Source: Picochlorum sp. 'celeri' (lineage: Eukaryota; Chlorophyta; Trebouxiophyceae). From it: 64,000 nt of DNA. The position numbers and the translations under genes were made by a program. Below the pieces are notes generated by a model. That model saw only the letters and a program-made list of their open reading frames with translations. It did no database searches and had not been told where the DNA came from. The DNA is taken from contig JAACMV010000014.1 in the NCBI GenBank assembly GCA_010909725.1, positions 620,001 through 684,000 on the forward strand, read 5' to 3'. Positions 10,358-20,519 of the stretch are shown one piece after another. Numbering within the stretch: the stretch's first letter is position 1; every line of letters begins with the position of its first letter.

Positions 10358-11446
10358 TCAAATGATGTAATCCAAAATCAAATCATAGATTTGGTCCATA
10401 TCCTTTGTCGGCACATTATCATCGTCTAATCGCTTCACTACTCGGGCTGGAACGCCCACTGCCACACAGTGAGGAGGTAAATCTGTCACAACTACTGATC
10501 CCGCTCCAACTTTAGTACAGTGGCCGAGAACGACTGGCCCAAGCACACTTGCACCGGCGCCAAGCAGGACACCATTCCCAATGATGGGATGTCGTGTTCC
10601 AGTTCCTGTTCCACTACCTCCCAACGTCACATGGTGCAACATGGAGACATTGTCTCCAACAATAGCCGTCTCACCAATGACAACACCACTCGCATGATCA
10701 ATCATCAGACCTCTGCCTAGAGTTGCCCCAGGGTGGATATCCACATCAAAAACCTCGGACATTCTAGACTGCAATGCCAATGCCAACGACTTTCTATTAT
10801 TCTGCCACATCCAATGCGCTATACGATGAACTTGAATAGCCTGGAATCCTTTGAAAAACACGAGCCCTTGCAAGTACGTCTCACATGCAGGATCTCTATC
10901 ATAGACAGCATTCAAATCAGCTACGCATGCCTCAATCAGGCTAGGATCGTCCTTGTACGCATCCAGAATCAACCGTGTCAACTGTGTACCAAGCAATGTT
11001 GGATTTGCTAATTTATTCGCCAGGAGAAATGCGAGGCTCTTCTCCAAAGAATTATGCATAATCACCGTCATGTGAAAAAATGATGCCAACACAGGCTCCT
11101 CCTTTGCTGCCTTCTTTGCCTCGTTCAAAACTGTCTGCCACAACACCTCATTATTGCGATGATTTGAAGATGGAGCCCAACTGCAATTGTTCAATGCTTC
11201 CTCCCGCGACACAGTCCTATCCATCCCAGGTCCCAGCAAACGTTCCTGCCACAACTGCTCGTTTATCTGCTTGTTCTTCGCTTTCGCCCGTGCATGCATA
11301 GCAGCAACACTCTCCGACGGGTCAGCTGCAATATTAACTACCTTGCCAGCATTAATACGGTGTGCAACGCTCCTTGGACTGCAGAGCAGCCTTCCCCGTG
11401 GCAACCCACACGTCTTCGGAGATAGGGACACGTGACCCAAGACCAT
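10358..11446 (-). CDS. SAT: Serine O-acetyltransferase, organellar
   Basis: It makes O-acetylserine from serine and acetyl-CoA, the committed step of cysteine synthesis. The 363-aa single-exon protein has an N-terminal extension (about 1-45) fitting an organellar targeting peptide. A helical SATase domain follows (LWQTVLNEAKKAAKEEPVLAS, then the FQAIQVHRIAHW motif). A left-handed beta-helix of hexapeptide repeats comes next (VDIHPGATLGRGLMIDHASG, GTGTRHPIIGNGVLLGAGA), carrying the catalytic His/Asp. The last residues are DYII; a C-terminal Ile is the known anchor into the active site of O-acetylserine(thiol)lyase in the cysteine synthase complex, so complex formation is expected. The ATG at 11446 is the first in frame; upstream codons lack an ATG. 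Confidence 0.94.
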   Translation of the reverse strand: MVLGHVSLSPKTCGLPRGRLLCSPRSVAHRINAGKVVNIAADPSESVAAMHARAKAKNKQINEQLWQERLLGPGMDRTVSREEALNNCSWAPSSNHRNNEVLWQTVLNEAKKAAKEEPVLASFFHMTVIMHNSLEKSLAFLLANKLANPTLLGTQLTRLILDAYKDDPSLIEACVADLNAVYDRDPACETYLQGLVFFKGFQAIQVHRIAHWMWQNNRKSLALALQSRMSEVFDVDIHPGATLGRGLMIDHASGVVIGETAIVGDNVSMLHHVTLGGSGTGTGTRHPIIGNGVLLGAGASVLGPVVLGHCTKVGAGSVVVTDLPPHCVAVGVPARVVKRLDDDNVPTKDMDQIYDLILDYII

Positions 11447-11719
11447 TCTCGTATCTAATGCGATCAATAGATGACAATTATATATCTTCTTGTTTAAATA
11501 GCAACTAATAGTGCAACTACGATGGTCAGCCCACCGTGAGAAATACCGAGTGACGATTGATCCGACCAGCACTCGGCGTTGATGTTCCTTTTTTCTTATA
11601 CCCTTGACGTTGTTTTACATACTATTCTTAAATTGAATAATAACCAACTGGCCAGGGAACAGGTGAATATATCCCTCGAAGAGCCACGCGATGAGCCATA
11701 GGCTCATGAATTCGTGGTC

Positions 11720-13986
11720 TCAAGATTCCTCAGAGACCGTGACACTCTTGGCTAGATTGCGCGGCTGATCCACATTGTGGCCTCTGTTGACAGCCAAGTG
11801 GTATGACAGTAGCTGTAGTGGTATGATGTTGACGATGGGCTGAATGTATTCGTGGAGACTTGGAACTGGTAAGATGGTGGCACCACTGCCAGCCGTTGAC
11901 ATGATGGTGTCATCTTCTTCACTGCAGATGACAATCATATTTGCTCCTCTGGCCCTCAATTGCTCAATCACACTTATCATTTTTGTGTATACAGAGTCTG
12001 GGGTGGCAATGACGAGAATGGGCATGTGCTCGTCGACCAAAGCAAGGGGACCGTGTTTCATCTCACCAGCGAGAATGCCCTCACTGTGCATGAGAGAAAC
12101 TTCTTTGACCTTGAGGGCTCCTTCAACTGCTGTTGCGAAATTTGAGCCACGGCCAAATATGAGTAAGGAATGCTCGTTTGCCAGAGATGAGGCCAAGGCA
12201 CTGATTTTGTCATCCAATGCCAGGGCCTTTTTGACTGCTTCAGACAGTGACTCGAGTGCTTCAATAACCTTTTTTCTCTCTTCAAACGAGGAGACGGTAT
12301 CACCACTCAACGATAGAGCTAACAACATTAGAACCACAATTTGGGAGGTGTATGCCTTTGTGCTTGCAACACCAATCTCAGCACCAGCATTGAGATGGAC
12401 ACCGCAGTGGGTGAGACGAGCAATTGCTGAACCCACTGTATTGGTGATTCCAACACACAGTGCCCCTCTCTTCAAAGCAAATTCCAATGATCGCAATGTA
12501 TCAGCAGTCTCTCCACTCTGACTCATGAAAATACATGCATCGTCTCTGAATATAGGAGTCTGTCTGTCGAGCAAATCAGATGCTAGTTCACACGCAACAG
12601 GCATGGAGATGAGGTTCTCAAGAGCTGGTCGACATGCAAGACCAGCATTGTACGATGTACCACATGCAACAATCACAAGTCTTCTACACCTTTTGATTGT
12701 TTCGATATGCTCTACTAAACCTCCAAGCTTAATCCTGGATTGGTCCATGGGAAGATCTTCGAAAATAACACGCCCCCTCATTGTTTGTAACAATGTCTCT
12801 GGCTGCTCAAAAATCTCCTTTTGCATAAAATGTTCATATCCCCCCTTCATAATCTGCTCAACTTCCATATCAAGCTCCACTAATTCAGGATTCTTTCTCA
12901 TCCCATTGATCCCATGTCCATCATTCTTCTCAAACGTATTAAAAATAGCCAGCTTACCATCTGACAGATGAACAACATCTCCATCTTCCAGGACAAATAC
13001 TTGCTTCGTGTGTTCCACGATGGCAGATGCGTCGCTCGATAAAAAGTATTCCAACTTATCGTTTCCATCCTTGACGCCACCGGAAAGAAGCGCCGTCCGT
13101 GGGGATGCCAAAGGACTCTGATTGCCAGCCTTCAACCCAAGAATGAGCGGTGAACCCTTCTTGCAGGCAAGTAGCTGTCCAGGATAATGCGTCGATCGAA
13201 CGAGCAACGCATATGAGCCTTCCAATCGCGACATAACATCCATCAACATCTATATATATATAATGATACTAGATTTGTATCAGGCAGGACATGACAACAT
13301 GGTGCCATGAAACATCATGTACATTGCGGGCAGAGAGTGGGCTTACATCATGGCATAGAGACATCATATATACAGATACACTAAATCGAGACACCTACCT
13401 CGGGAAAACTCGTGCTATTCCCCAGCGAATGATGCACAAACTTGCACATCTTGGCAATCACCTCTGTATCCGTATCAGACACAAACTCCTCCCCTTTGCT
13501 TTGCAAGAATTCCTTCAGAACATGGTAATTCGTAATAATCCCATTATGAACGACCAGAAACTCGTCTCCATCCCCAGAAGACTGTGGATGTGCATTCAAC
13601 GAAGAGGGCCTTCCATGGGTGGCCCATCTAGTATGGGCAATTCCACACTGAGTAACACCACCAGGCGCACTCCCCATGTCATGCCCCAGCCTCGAGAAGG
13701 TTGCCTTTGACAGCACTCTTAAATCCTCCACCTTGCCTTTCGCCTTCACCACGAGAGGCACGTCCCCATCCGTTCCATCAATTGCAAACCCAGCAGAATC
13801 ATACCCACGGTATTCTAGTCTTGCCAACCCTTGAAGCAAGCAATCCACAATCTGCTGTCTCGTACAGCCAACATGATATGAATATAATCCAAATATTCCA
13901 CACACTGTACAAAATACTCAGTCGTCAGCATACGAAGAAACCATCATCAGTATCATCATCCACTTGGGTACAGGTATATACGCACT
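11720..13986 (-). CDS. GFAT: Glutamine:fructose-6-phosphate aminotransferase (GFAT)
   Basis: It converts fructose-6-phosphate and glutamine to glucosamine-6-phosphate, first step of UDP-GlcNAc synthesis. Minus-strand exons are 13904-13399 and 13249-11720, separated by a 149-nt intron (donor GTAGGT). The mature N-terminus CGIFGLY requires Met before Cys, but the genome reads CAG|TG TGT there. The ATG is therefore inferred to be split A|TG by an 81-nt intron (13905-13985, donor GTGCGT), with the A at 13986. The protein is 678 aa, the usual family size. Seen: nucleophile Cys2, LEYRGYDSAGFA, HTRWATHGRPSSLNAHP, HNGIITNY, the first SIS domain (ACGTSYNAG, SQSGETADTL), the second SIS domain (FGRGSNFATA, EVSLMHSEGILAGEMKHG) and the end PRNLAKSVTVSEES. 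Confidence 0.92.
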
Positions 13987-14183
13987 CGTCTTCGAATTGA
14001 CCCACTAATTTCTTCTTTGTTGGAGCATATCAAGAATGTATGTTGAGGCGCGAATGACCACGATGGATAGGGCAAAGGCCTTCAAGTTTCCTTGCAATTC
14101 TTTCCTCGCTTGAACCGGATCAGGCTTTTGAGGTGCAAACATAGTTCTTGAAAAAAGATTTTCTGAATTATTATTCAATTCAA

Positions 14184-14960
14184 CTACAGACCATTAAAGA
14201 TGAGCGTGTCCTTTTTCACATCTGCGGGATTGGTAGGTCCGCAAGGATTTGCTGATGCATTCCACACAGACACAGGATCCGTCGTCACATAGTACGGACA
14301 GTAGCATGTCGCATTGAACTTGTTTGCATCTGGCAGGTATGGACTTGAAGGACGTGCATCATAGCACGCAGCTGAATTACAATTGGTGTACGTCCCTCCA
14401 TTGGGACACTGCACTTCTGCTGGGACATATCCTGCTGACTCGGCCCACTTGTTCGGATTAAAGGTGGATATAAAATCTGGATTTGCTTTCGAATAGAGCG
14501 TCTTGTCATTCATCTCTTTGCAGAAGAGAGCCTGATTTGGATTCTGCTCAGACCCAATAGAGCACACTGTTGTATTTGTTCTGTCCTTGCAGACCTGCTT
14601 CATGGCATCCTTGATGGTCCGATCAAGGGTTCCTACGATCGCCCCTCTATTCAATACATTTTCAGGGTAGGAAAAGCACCCACACTCTGCCACGGGTGGA
14701 TCGCTGTTGGGTACCTTGACGCATGTTGCATAGGCACATAATGCAAAGGGGCCTTTGCAATGCAATGCGCTCTTGGCATATAATTTCGTATTGCTTGCTT
14801 GAGGTACTGCATTATAGAATTGTTTCCAGTTTTGGGGTTTGACCGGGTAATCCCTTTGTTGTTGTACTGGGTCTTCAGTACTGCCACTCCAAATTCCTCG
14901 ACACTGACCGTATCTCGCGCTGAAGAGTATTGATGCGATGATTATTATCTGTAACTTCAT
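14184..14960 (-). CDS. Secreted cysteine-rich protein of unknown family
   Basis: I do not recognise this 258-aa protein. From the ATG at 14960 it starts MKLQIIIIASILFSARYGQC, a clear signal peptide. The frame stays open upstream with several Met codons, but the hydrophobic leader makes 14960 the best start. The mature part contains about 16 Cys spread as pairs (CKGPFALCAYATC, CGCFSYP, CYCPYY), which suggests disulphides. There are few lysine clusters and no transmembrane segment after the leader. Two Asn-X-Ser/Thr sites (DRTNTT, VWNASAN) fit glycosylation. It may be extracellular or vacuolar. A 24-bp TATA-containing palindrome lies 115-138 bp upstream. Confidence 0.75.
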   Translation of the reverse strand: MKLQIIIIASILFSARYGQCRGIWSGSTEDPVQQQRDYPVKPQNWKQFYNAVPQASNTKLYAKSALHCKGPFALCAYATCVKVPNSDPPVAECGCFSYPENVLNRGAIVGTLDRTIKDAMKQVCKDRTNTTVCSIGSEQNPNQALFCKEMNDKTLYSKANPDFISTFNPNKWAESAGYVPAEVQCPNGGTYTNCNSAACYDARPSSPYLPDANKFNATCYCPYYVTTDPVSVWNASANPCGPTNPADVKKDTLIFNGL

Positions 14961-15074
14961 GATGGATAATTTTTTATTATATGGAAAGCGCGATTGCATC
15001 ATCATCATCATCTGGGTTGTACCAACAACTGGCAGGGGATTCACACATTGCATTTTGGCAAGACTCCGATCCAT

Positions 15075-15098
15075 GAGATCTCTTATATAAGAGATCTC
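15075..15098. promoter_or_regulatory. Perfect 24-bp palindrome containing TATATA
   Basis: GAGATCTCTTAT is followed directly by its exact reverse complement, giving a gapless 24-bp palindrome centred on TATATA. It lies between the divergent secreted-protein gene (start 14960, minus) and CTNNBL1 (start 15152, plus). The centre could serve as a TATA box readable in both directions. The flanking GAGATCTC arms could bind a dimeric factor. Function is inferred. Confidence 0.55.
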
Positions 15099-15151
15099 GC
15101 CAGGAGGAGGTTGAAATTGAAAAGCCCATCCGATCCCATGATACGTCCGTG

Positions 15152-17111
15152 ATGGTTTACATAACAAAAATAATAGTTAATCCCAACACATATGCAATAA
15201 ATAATGTCGATGGGATGATGGATGAGGAAAGGGTAAAGAGAAATATGAGTGAAGAATTGTTTGCAGCATCTTCTCAATTCCAAGGTTCTCGGGAGGGATA
15301 CTATTTTGGATGCGGAGATAGGGGTGTAGGATATTATATGGATGATGTATATGGTACGAAGAAGCGGCGGAAGACGGATCGATTTGCAGAGGTACGAGGT
15401 GGTGACGAATTACTTCAACTGGTTGAGAAGGAGGCTGGGATGTCGTCCCGTGGCCAGGATATCGATGCGAAGGGGTTGAAGAGGTTGCTTCAGAATCTAG
15501 AGAAGAGGTTTAATGTGAATGTGGAGCAGCGAGTGAAGTACTCTGGGGAGCCACAGAAGTTTATGGAGTCTGAAGTGGAGTTGGATGAGGCTGTGTGTGC
15601 TCTGAATGTAGGTTGCATTCTTTTATGCATCTGAAGACATATATTTCATGTGGAGATGATATTTTTATGTGTCTATTGTTGTAGGCTGTGACTGCTTCCG
15701 GGAATTTATATCATATGCTTGCGAGTCCGGGTATTATTCAAATATTCTTGGCATTGGTTCAGCATGAGAATGGGGATATTGCCGCTGATACAATACAGCT
15801 CTTGTCAGAGCTGACAGAGGCGGATGCCGTTGAGAGTTTCGTACGTATATTCTTGATTGAATGAAGTGTTGATGTGTATCGAGTTGTCGTCACGCATAAC
15901 ATCAAATGTATATATAGGAGGAGGAGGCTGGTGGCCTGATAGATGCCCTTTTGGAGGGAGGATTGGTTCGCGTTCTTGTACAGACGTTGGAAAAGCTTGA
16001 TGAATCTGTTAAAGAAGAGGCATCAGCAGTGTATAGTGCGTTATCTGTATTGGAGAACTGCATCGATGTGAGGCCTGAATGTGCTCCTGGGGTGGCTGCG
16101 ACAGCAGGTGTGATGGAATGGTTTTGCAACCGACTCAGCCCCAAGGCAGCGGTTGATAGTAATAAGCAGTATTCGTCAGAGGTTCTTGCTGTCTTGCTTC
16201 AATCCGCTGGTGTGGATGCACGGGTGAAGTTTGTTGAACTTGGTGGGGTCGATACGGCATTATTATCCATTGCTCCATACAGGTCCAAGCCGATGCAGAC
16301 ACCAGAGGAGGAAGAATTCGTAGAAAATGTTTTCGACGTGTTGTGTGCAGTGTTGATGGAAGACTGCGCAAAGCTGTCATTTTTAGATAATGAAGGAATC
16401 GAACTGATGATTCTGATGATCAAGGGCCGAACTGCAATCAGAACAGCTGCAATCAAGTGTTTGGACTTTGCAACGACAAAGTTCAATAAAGCTTGCGAAC
16501 GCAGCGTAAAAAAAGGTATACTTGCTGTTATTTTTGGTGTGTTTATGGGAAAGCTGAAAATTAAAAAGGGGGACAAAAAGATGAATAAGAAACATATGGA
16601 GACAAATAGAAAGGAGGAAGAGATCCGATGTGTCTCAGTAGTAAATAACCTTTTTGTGGGACTTGTCGATGATGAGGAGGGCAGGGCACGATTGATCAGC
16701 AAATTTGTAGAATCAGAATATGAAAAATGTGATAGGTTGATTGAGGTTTTGGTAGAATATGCTTCTAAAGTTGCCGTCGAAGAAGAACGGATCGCCCATG
16801 TCTTTGGTCAGGGTGGGGTGGTTGATGAGGATGAGATACTTTTAGCGCGAATGGATGCAGGCCTTTTCACGCTTCAACAGTGTGCTCTGATTATTGCTGA
16901 ACTTTGGGCATCCAAGGATCATGGATTGAGGAAGAGAATATTGCTCTTGCTACATCAGCACGAGTACACACTAGGGCTCATTCGAACATTGGTTGCAGAG
17001 TATGTAAAGTCTTTGGGCCCGATTGAAGAAGCAACGTCAGATGGCTTACACAACCCCCAACTCCATATTACCAGAGTTACAGAGTGCCTCGAAATGCTTG
17101 TTAATCAATAA
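15152..17111 (+). CDS. CTNNBL1: CTNNBL1-like ARM-repeat spliceosome-associated protein
   Basis: CTNNBL1 is a nuclear armadillo-fold protein associated with the Prp19/CDC5L complex. Exons 15152-15607, 15685-15840 and 15918-17111 (two 77-nt introns, donors GTAGGT and GTACGT, acceptors TGTAG and TATAG) give 601 aa. Matches to the family include GEPQKFMESEVELDEAV, ASGNLYHMLASPGIIQ, TIQLLSELTEADA, EEEAGGLIDALLEGGLV, VQTLEKLDESVKEEASAV and KQYSSEVLAVLLQ. The basic patch GTKKRRKTDRF near residue 65 is a plausible nuclear signal. An in-frame ATG pair at 15215/15218 or the ATG at 15248 could be the true start; the first ATG is used here. It is convergent with the next gene (9 bp between stops). Confidence 0.9.
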
Positions 17112-17120
17112 ATATTGTAT

Positions 17121-18020
17121 CTAAACCTGTTGTAATGGGCGCTCCAACACCAATGTAACTGGGCCATCAGAGACATATGATCTTTTCATAGCAGCTGCCA
17201 CATCTGAAAATTTTTGGCCATCGGCTCCAAAGACAACGATTTCTCTCTCAGGACCCTGTGCTATCAATGCCCCTTCTTTATATGTGACGACAGTCGTCGT
17301 TAGAGCTCTCAGTACATCACCAACAGCTGGAACCTTGTTGGAGATGGACGGGTCCAAGGCAGCTCTTTTACTCTGAGACTCCGCTTCGCTGTCGGGAATG
17401 AACTCTGCAACAAATACCCGCTTTAACCGTGGATCTTCTTCAAATATTATACCTAACGGTTTGGGAAGCGTCACAGTAACTAATTGGCTTGGCTCTCTCA
17501 AGATCTTGTCAAACAAATAGCTCTTGGGAAGGGTCCTCCCCACTGGGCCCACGTTAATCCGTATACACTCGTCATCAGGCCCTTGCTCTGTGAGCCATGG
17601 TGTATATCGAACTGCTCGATATGCTATTTCGCCTTTCGCATCCCGCGCAACCAGACTTTCTTCGTCTGCATCAACTTCATACTTTGATGTTCCAGTATAC
17701 TCATTGGAATCCAGGCTAACAATACCATCCCTTCGTCTACCGATCAAATATGCTGTGAAAGATCCAAAGACAAGCAATGGAATCGCAATGGATAGGATGA
17801 AGAATGTATCCTTGGATGCCTGGCATTCTTGATCAAAGCAGGTGGACACTGGTGGAACGAAAGCAAGAAAAGAGGATACGTGACACACGGTTTTCTCTGA
17901 TGCACATCTGGATTGTTTTCTTAAAATGCAAGGACTTTGGGTAATCCTGAGTGGATTTCGATGTCCGCCTAAAACCCGAGGTGCAATCTGAGCCCGTGAA
18001 AAGGATATCACAGGCTTCAT
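17121..18020 (-). CDS. Predicted plastid membrane protein with PDZ-like C-terminal domain
   Basis: A 299-aa single-exon protein. Residues 1-50 are basic and Ser-rich (MKPVISFSRAQIAPRVLGGH), consistent with a chloroplast transit peptide. One membrane segment lies at about 73-92 (ILSIAIPLLVFGSFTAYLI), followed by GRRRD, which suggests the C-terminal part faces the basic side. After an acidic linker the C-terminal half (about 175-299) contains TVTLPKPLGIIFEEDP, AVGDVLRALTTTVV and a final VTLVLERPL strand. These are the carboxylate-loop, hinge and last-strand pattern of a PDZ fold, also seen in the MET1-like protein at 43-44 kb. The specific role is unknown. Confidence 0.75.
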   Translation of the reverse strand: MKPVISFSRAQIAPRVLGGHRNPLRITQSPCILRKQSRCASEKTVCHVSSFLAFVPPVSTCFDQECQASKDTFFILSIAIPLLVFGSFTAYLIGRRRDGIVSLDSNEYTGTSKYEVDADEESLVARDAKGEIAYRAVRYTPWLTEQGPDDECIRINVGPVGRTLPKSYLFDKILREPSQLVTVTLPKPLGIIFEEDPRLKRVFVAEFIPDSEAESQSKRAALDPSISNKVPAVGDVLRALTTTVVTYKEGALIAQGPEREIVVFGADGQKFSDVAAAMKRSYVSDGPVTLVLERPLQQV

Positions 18021-18132
18021 GGGGTACGACGATAAAGTTCCATGAATAGCAGTATCAACAAGAAAACTTGGAATTATTTATCATGATTGAAAAATTTGCA
18101 ATTAGTCATACATGAAGTGCCTTCTGATACGT

Positions 18133-20058
18133 TCATTTTGAAAACGTTCCTTTGACAGGTACATCATAGCCAGATGAGCACATTCCGGTCTTTGGGTCTC
18201 CAGGAGACCCAGGTGGGCAAGTCCATTCGACCACTTTCATGCATCCTGCATCCTCATGTTGCAAAAAGTGACAATGGACGACACTGATTCCGTAGTATGG
18301 GCCTGGCTGTAACCGAACTGGAATACTGGATCCTCTCACCATTGGTAAGAAGAGGGTGTCATGATAGTCACCTACTTCAAAATACTCTGTCCACCTGCTC
18401 CATGGGCGGATTGCCGAACTTGGGAGATCAATTATTTGGAATGGATTTGTGTGAAGGTGCAAAGGATGATTCCACAGCATGAACCATGACCATTCAACAA
18501 TGCTACCCATTGGAGCCTGAAGGGGTGCCTTGTCTGGGAATGAGAATTTCTCCCCTCCGATAGTGCACCCGACAGGGGAGCCTTGGAATGTTGCTCTTGA
18601 ATCATACACAATTTTATTTGTTGCTTTGTTAGCTTTGAGGTTGGCATCTCTGAGATCCGCAGCATAATCTGGTCTCAGAGGCCTGCATTTCTTTTGGCCA
18701 AGTGCCTCTTGCTCTTCACCCTTACTGACCTCGATAAAGGCAAGGGTGTCTTGCTTGAAGGAGTGGTCAATCATACTGTTGCCTCCTCCACCTCCTCCTC
18801 CATTGCCTCCACCACCTCCTCCTCCTCCACCTCCAGTATTACCTGTCAAAAATGGAAGAGGCTCATGTCCTGAAGAGAGTCTCAACTTTTTTGAAACACT
18901 ACTCGTGCAGCGCACAAGAACTTCCACTCGGCCTCCTGAAGGAAGTAACAAATAGCTGACCTGTCTGGGAATGGCCAATGGATACACACCATCCTTGGCA
19001 ATCAGTTGCATTTCACACCCCTCTGCCACATCATCATTCTCATCAAGAATTTGTAATGCTGCAAATCGCTTGAATCCTGTCATAGCAAATCTCCATCTTT
19101 GCCATTCACCATCCTTCAATTTGATGGTTGGCTGCCAACCGCCATTGATAAATCCTAGATCCATTTCGCTGCCAGTTCCATATAGAGCTTTCTTTGAATC
19201 CTCATCATCATCACAGCATAAAGCACTGTTTCCTACTTCTGACACCAATTGAATATTTGCGTCATTCCAAGGATCCGCTGACATTGGAGCAGCAAAAGTC
19301 ATCAGAGAAATCTGTAGCAACACATCTGGGCTATCCTCCAGAACCTCTCGAATCTGCTTACAACCGTTTGCATTTGGCAGCCATGCTGGGTCATCCTCAA
19401 TGACGATCATCCCACTGGCAGAGTATGTCTGAGATGTGGTTGATCCATGCACATGTGGATGGTACCAATGAACACCAGGTAAGTGATCCTTAGGTAACCT
19501 GGATGCCAGCCTCAAGGTTTTTGTTTTATCGCTTGCCTTTTTCTTTCCCTTTAGCACGAGGAAAATATTGTCACCATTGGTCGTCTCATCCGTAGGATCC
19601 TGGTTATACTTTCCAGTAACAGCATGTAATCCATGAGTATGGAAGTTGGTATCGCCGACATTGTGCATGAGATTTGTATCCGATGAGGTGGACACAATCA
19701 GGTCATTTGCAACATCCACTGTGAAGGAATCGCCACGCTTCAATCTCAGCGTTGGCCCGAATAAATGAACAGTCTTCCCTCCATCACCTGAGTATACTGG
19801 TGCATTGACATGCAGCAGGGTGCTCTTACCAATCTTTGCCTCGACTGTAGCTCCCAAGATGGTCACGTTGACATTGGGCTCACCCCCCTGAAGAATCTTG
19901 GCTCCGGGCAATTTGTCCAAATCAACCCCAGGCCCAGGGACTGATATGACTGGATATTTACCTTGAACAGGCATCATCATCCCCATGAAAACGCTCACAT
20001 AGCGCAGAAACTGTAAGACACCGAGCATTGTAATGACAGAGACAGTGCCAGAGTCCAT
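18133..20058 (-). CDS. Laccase-like multicopper oxidase, secreted
   Basis: A 641-aa single-exon protein with an N-terminal hydrophobic leader (about 8-33). All four copper-ligand motifs are present: NFHTHGLH (His140/142), HWYHPHVHG (His200/202), HPLHLH (531-536) and HCHFLQH (595-601, Cys596 as type-1 ligand). Ten residues after Cys596, where laccases carry Leu/Met/Phe, this protein has Cys606 followed by Met607. A Gly/Asn linker of about 22 residues (about 403-424) separates the second and third cupredoxin domains. The substrate is unknown; phenolics or metal ions are typical. The segment from the linker to beyond the start codon is duplicated exactly at 27.3-28.6 kb. Confidence 0.92.
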   Translation of the reverse strand: MDSGTVSVITMLGVLQFLRYVSVFMGMMMPVQGKYPVISVPGPGVDLDKLPGAKILQGGEPNVNVTILGATVEAKIGKSTLLHVNAPVYSGDGGKTVHLFGPTLRLKRGDSFTVDVANDLIVSTSSDTNLMHNVGDTNFHTHGLHAVTGKYNQDPTDETTNGDNIFLVLKGKKKASDKTKTLRLASRLPKDHLPGVHWYHPHVHGSTTSQTYSASGMIVIEDDPAWLPNANGCKQIREVLEDSPDVLLQISLMTFAAPMSADPWNDANIQLVSEVGNSALCCDDDEDSKKALYGTGSEMDLGFINGGWQPTIKLKDGEWQRWRFAMTGFKRFAALQILDENDDVAEGCEMQLIAKDGVYPLAIPRQVSYLLLPSGGRVEVLVRCTSSVSKKLRLSSGHEPLPFLTGNTGGGGGGGGGGNGGGGGGGNSMIDHSFKQDTLAFIEVSKGEEQEALGQKKCRPLRPDYAADLRDANLKANKATNKIVYDSRATFQGSPVGCTIGGEKFSFPDKAPLQAPMGSIVEWSWFMLWNHPLHLHTNPFQIIDLPSSAIRPWSRWTEYFEVGDYHDTLFLPMVRGSSIPVRLQPGPYYGISVVHCHFLQHEDAGCMKVVEWTCPPGSPGDPKTGMCSSGYDVPVKGTFSK

Positions 20059-20519
20059 GCGGTACTCAACAACAACTGATGTATATATGTATCACGATCT
20101 GTATCCTTTCTTCCTCGACAATGAAGAAAAATAATTATTAATTTATTTTATTTTTGTCGGAACCCTTTTGGTAAGTGTGACGCGTTGATGAGAATGGCTC
20201 GGATCGACACGTTGACTGCATGTCGTAATACGTGACGTCACAGGTCACGTGCTGTGCCCGTGGACCACCAATCAGATTGACAGTGTGTTGTGATGTGTAC
20301 CCTTCCTTGTTGATTCAGTTCAGCGTAATGAATTGAATGTTGACAGTGTTACAAATACTATTGCCTGTGCAGTATGCTAAACCAAGGTTTGCTGATTGAT
20401 TGAGCAATTTGAAAATTCTTCTGCCTACAGAGTGCATCAGCCACTTTGACAAGTCATTGCTGATGCATGCGTTCTATTACCATTCCAGAGGAATCAAAAC
20501 GTGTGTATACTAACACAGG
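20059..20519. other. MCO upstream region and pseudokinase 3' flank
   Basis: A 461-bp gap between two minus-strand genes. It contains the promoter of the MCO gene, with the CRE/G-box pair described separately, an AT-rich tract near 20130-20155, and the pseudokinase 3' UTR. No ORF of note was seen. The whole stretch recurs unchanged at 28609-29069. Confidence 0.5.
20233..20251. promoter_or_regulatory. Paired bZIP-type sites upstream of the MCO gene
   Basis: TGACGTCA (20233-20240, a full CRE palindrome) and CACGTG (20246-20251, a G-box core) are 5 bp apart and 175-193 bp upstream of the MCO start codon. Both are classic bZIP/bHLH recognition sites, so inducible control of the MCO is plausible. 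Binding is inferred. Confidence 0.4.

Noticed and set aside
11844..12521. 225-codon plus-strand frame opposite GFAT
   Set aside because: Antisense shadow of a well-conserved enzyme; no independent support.
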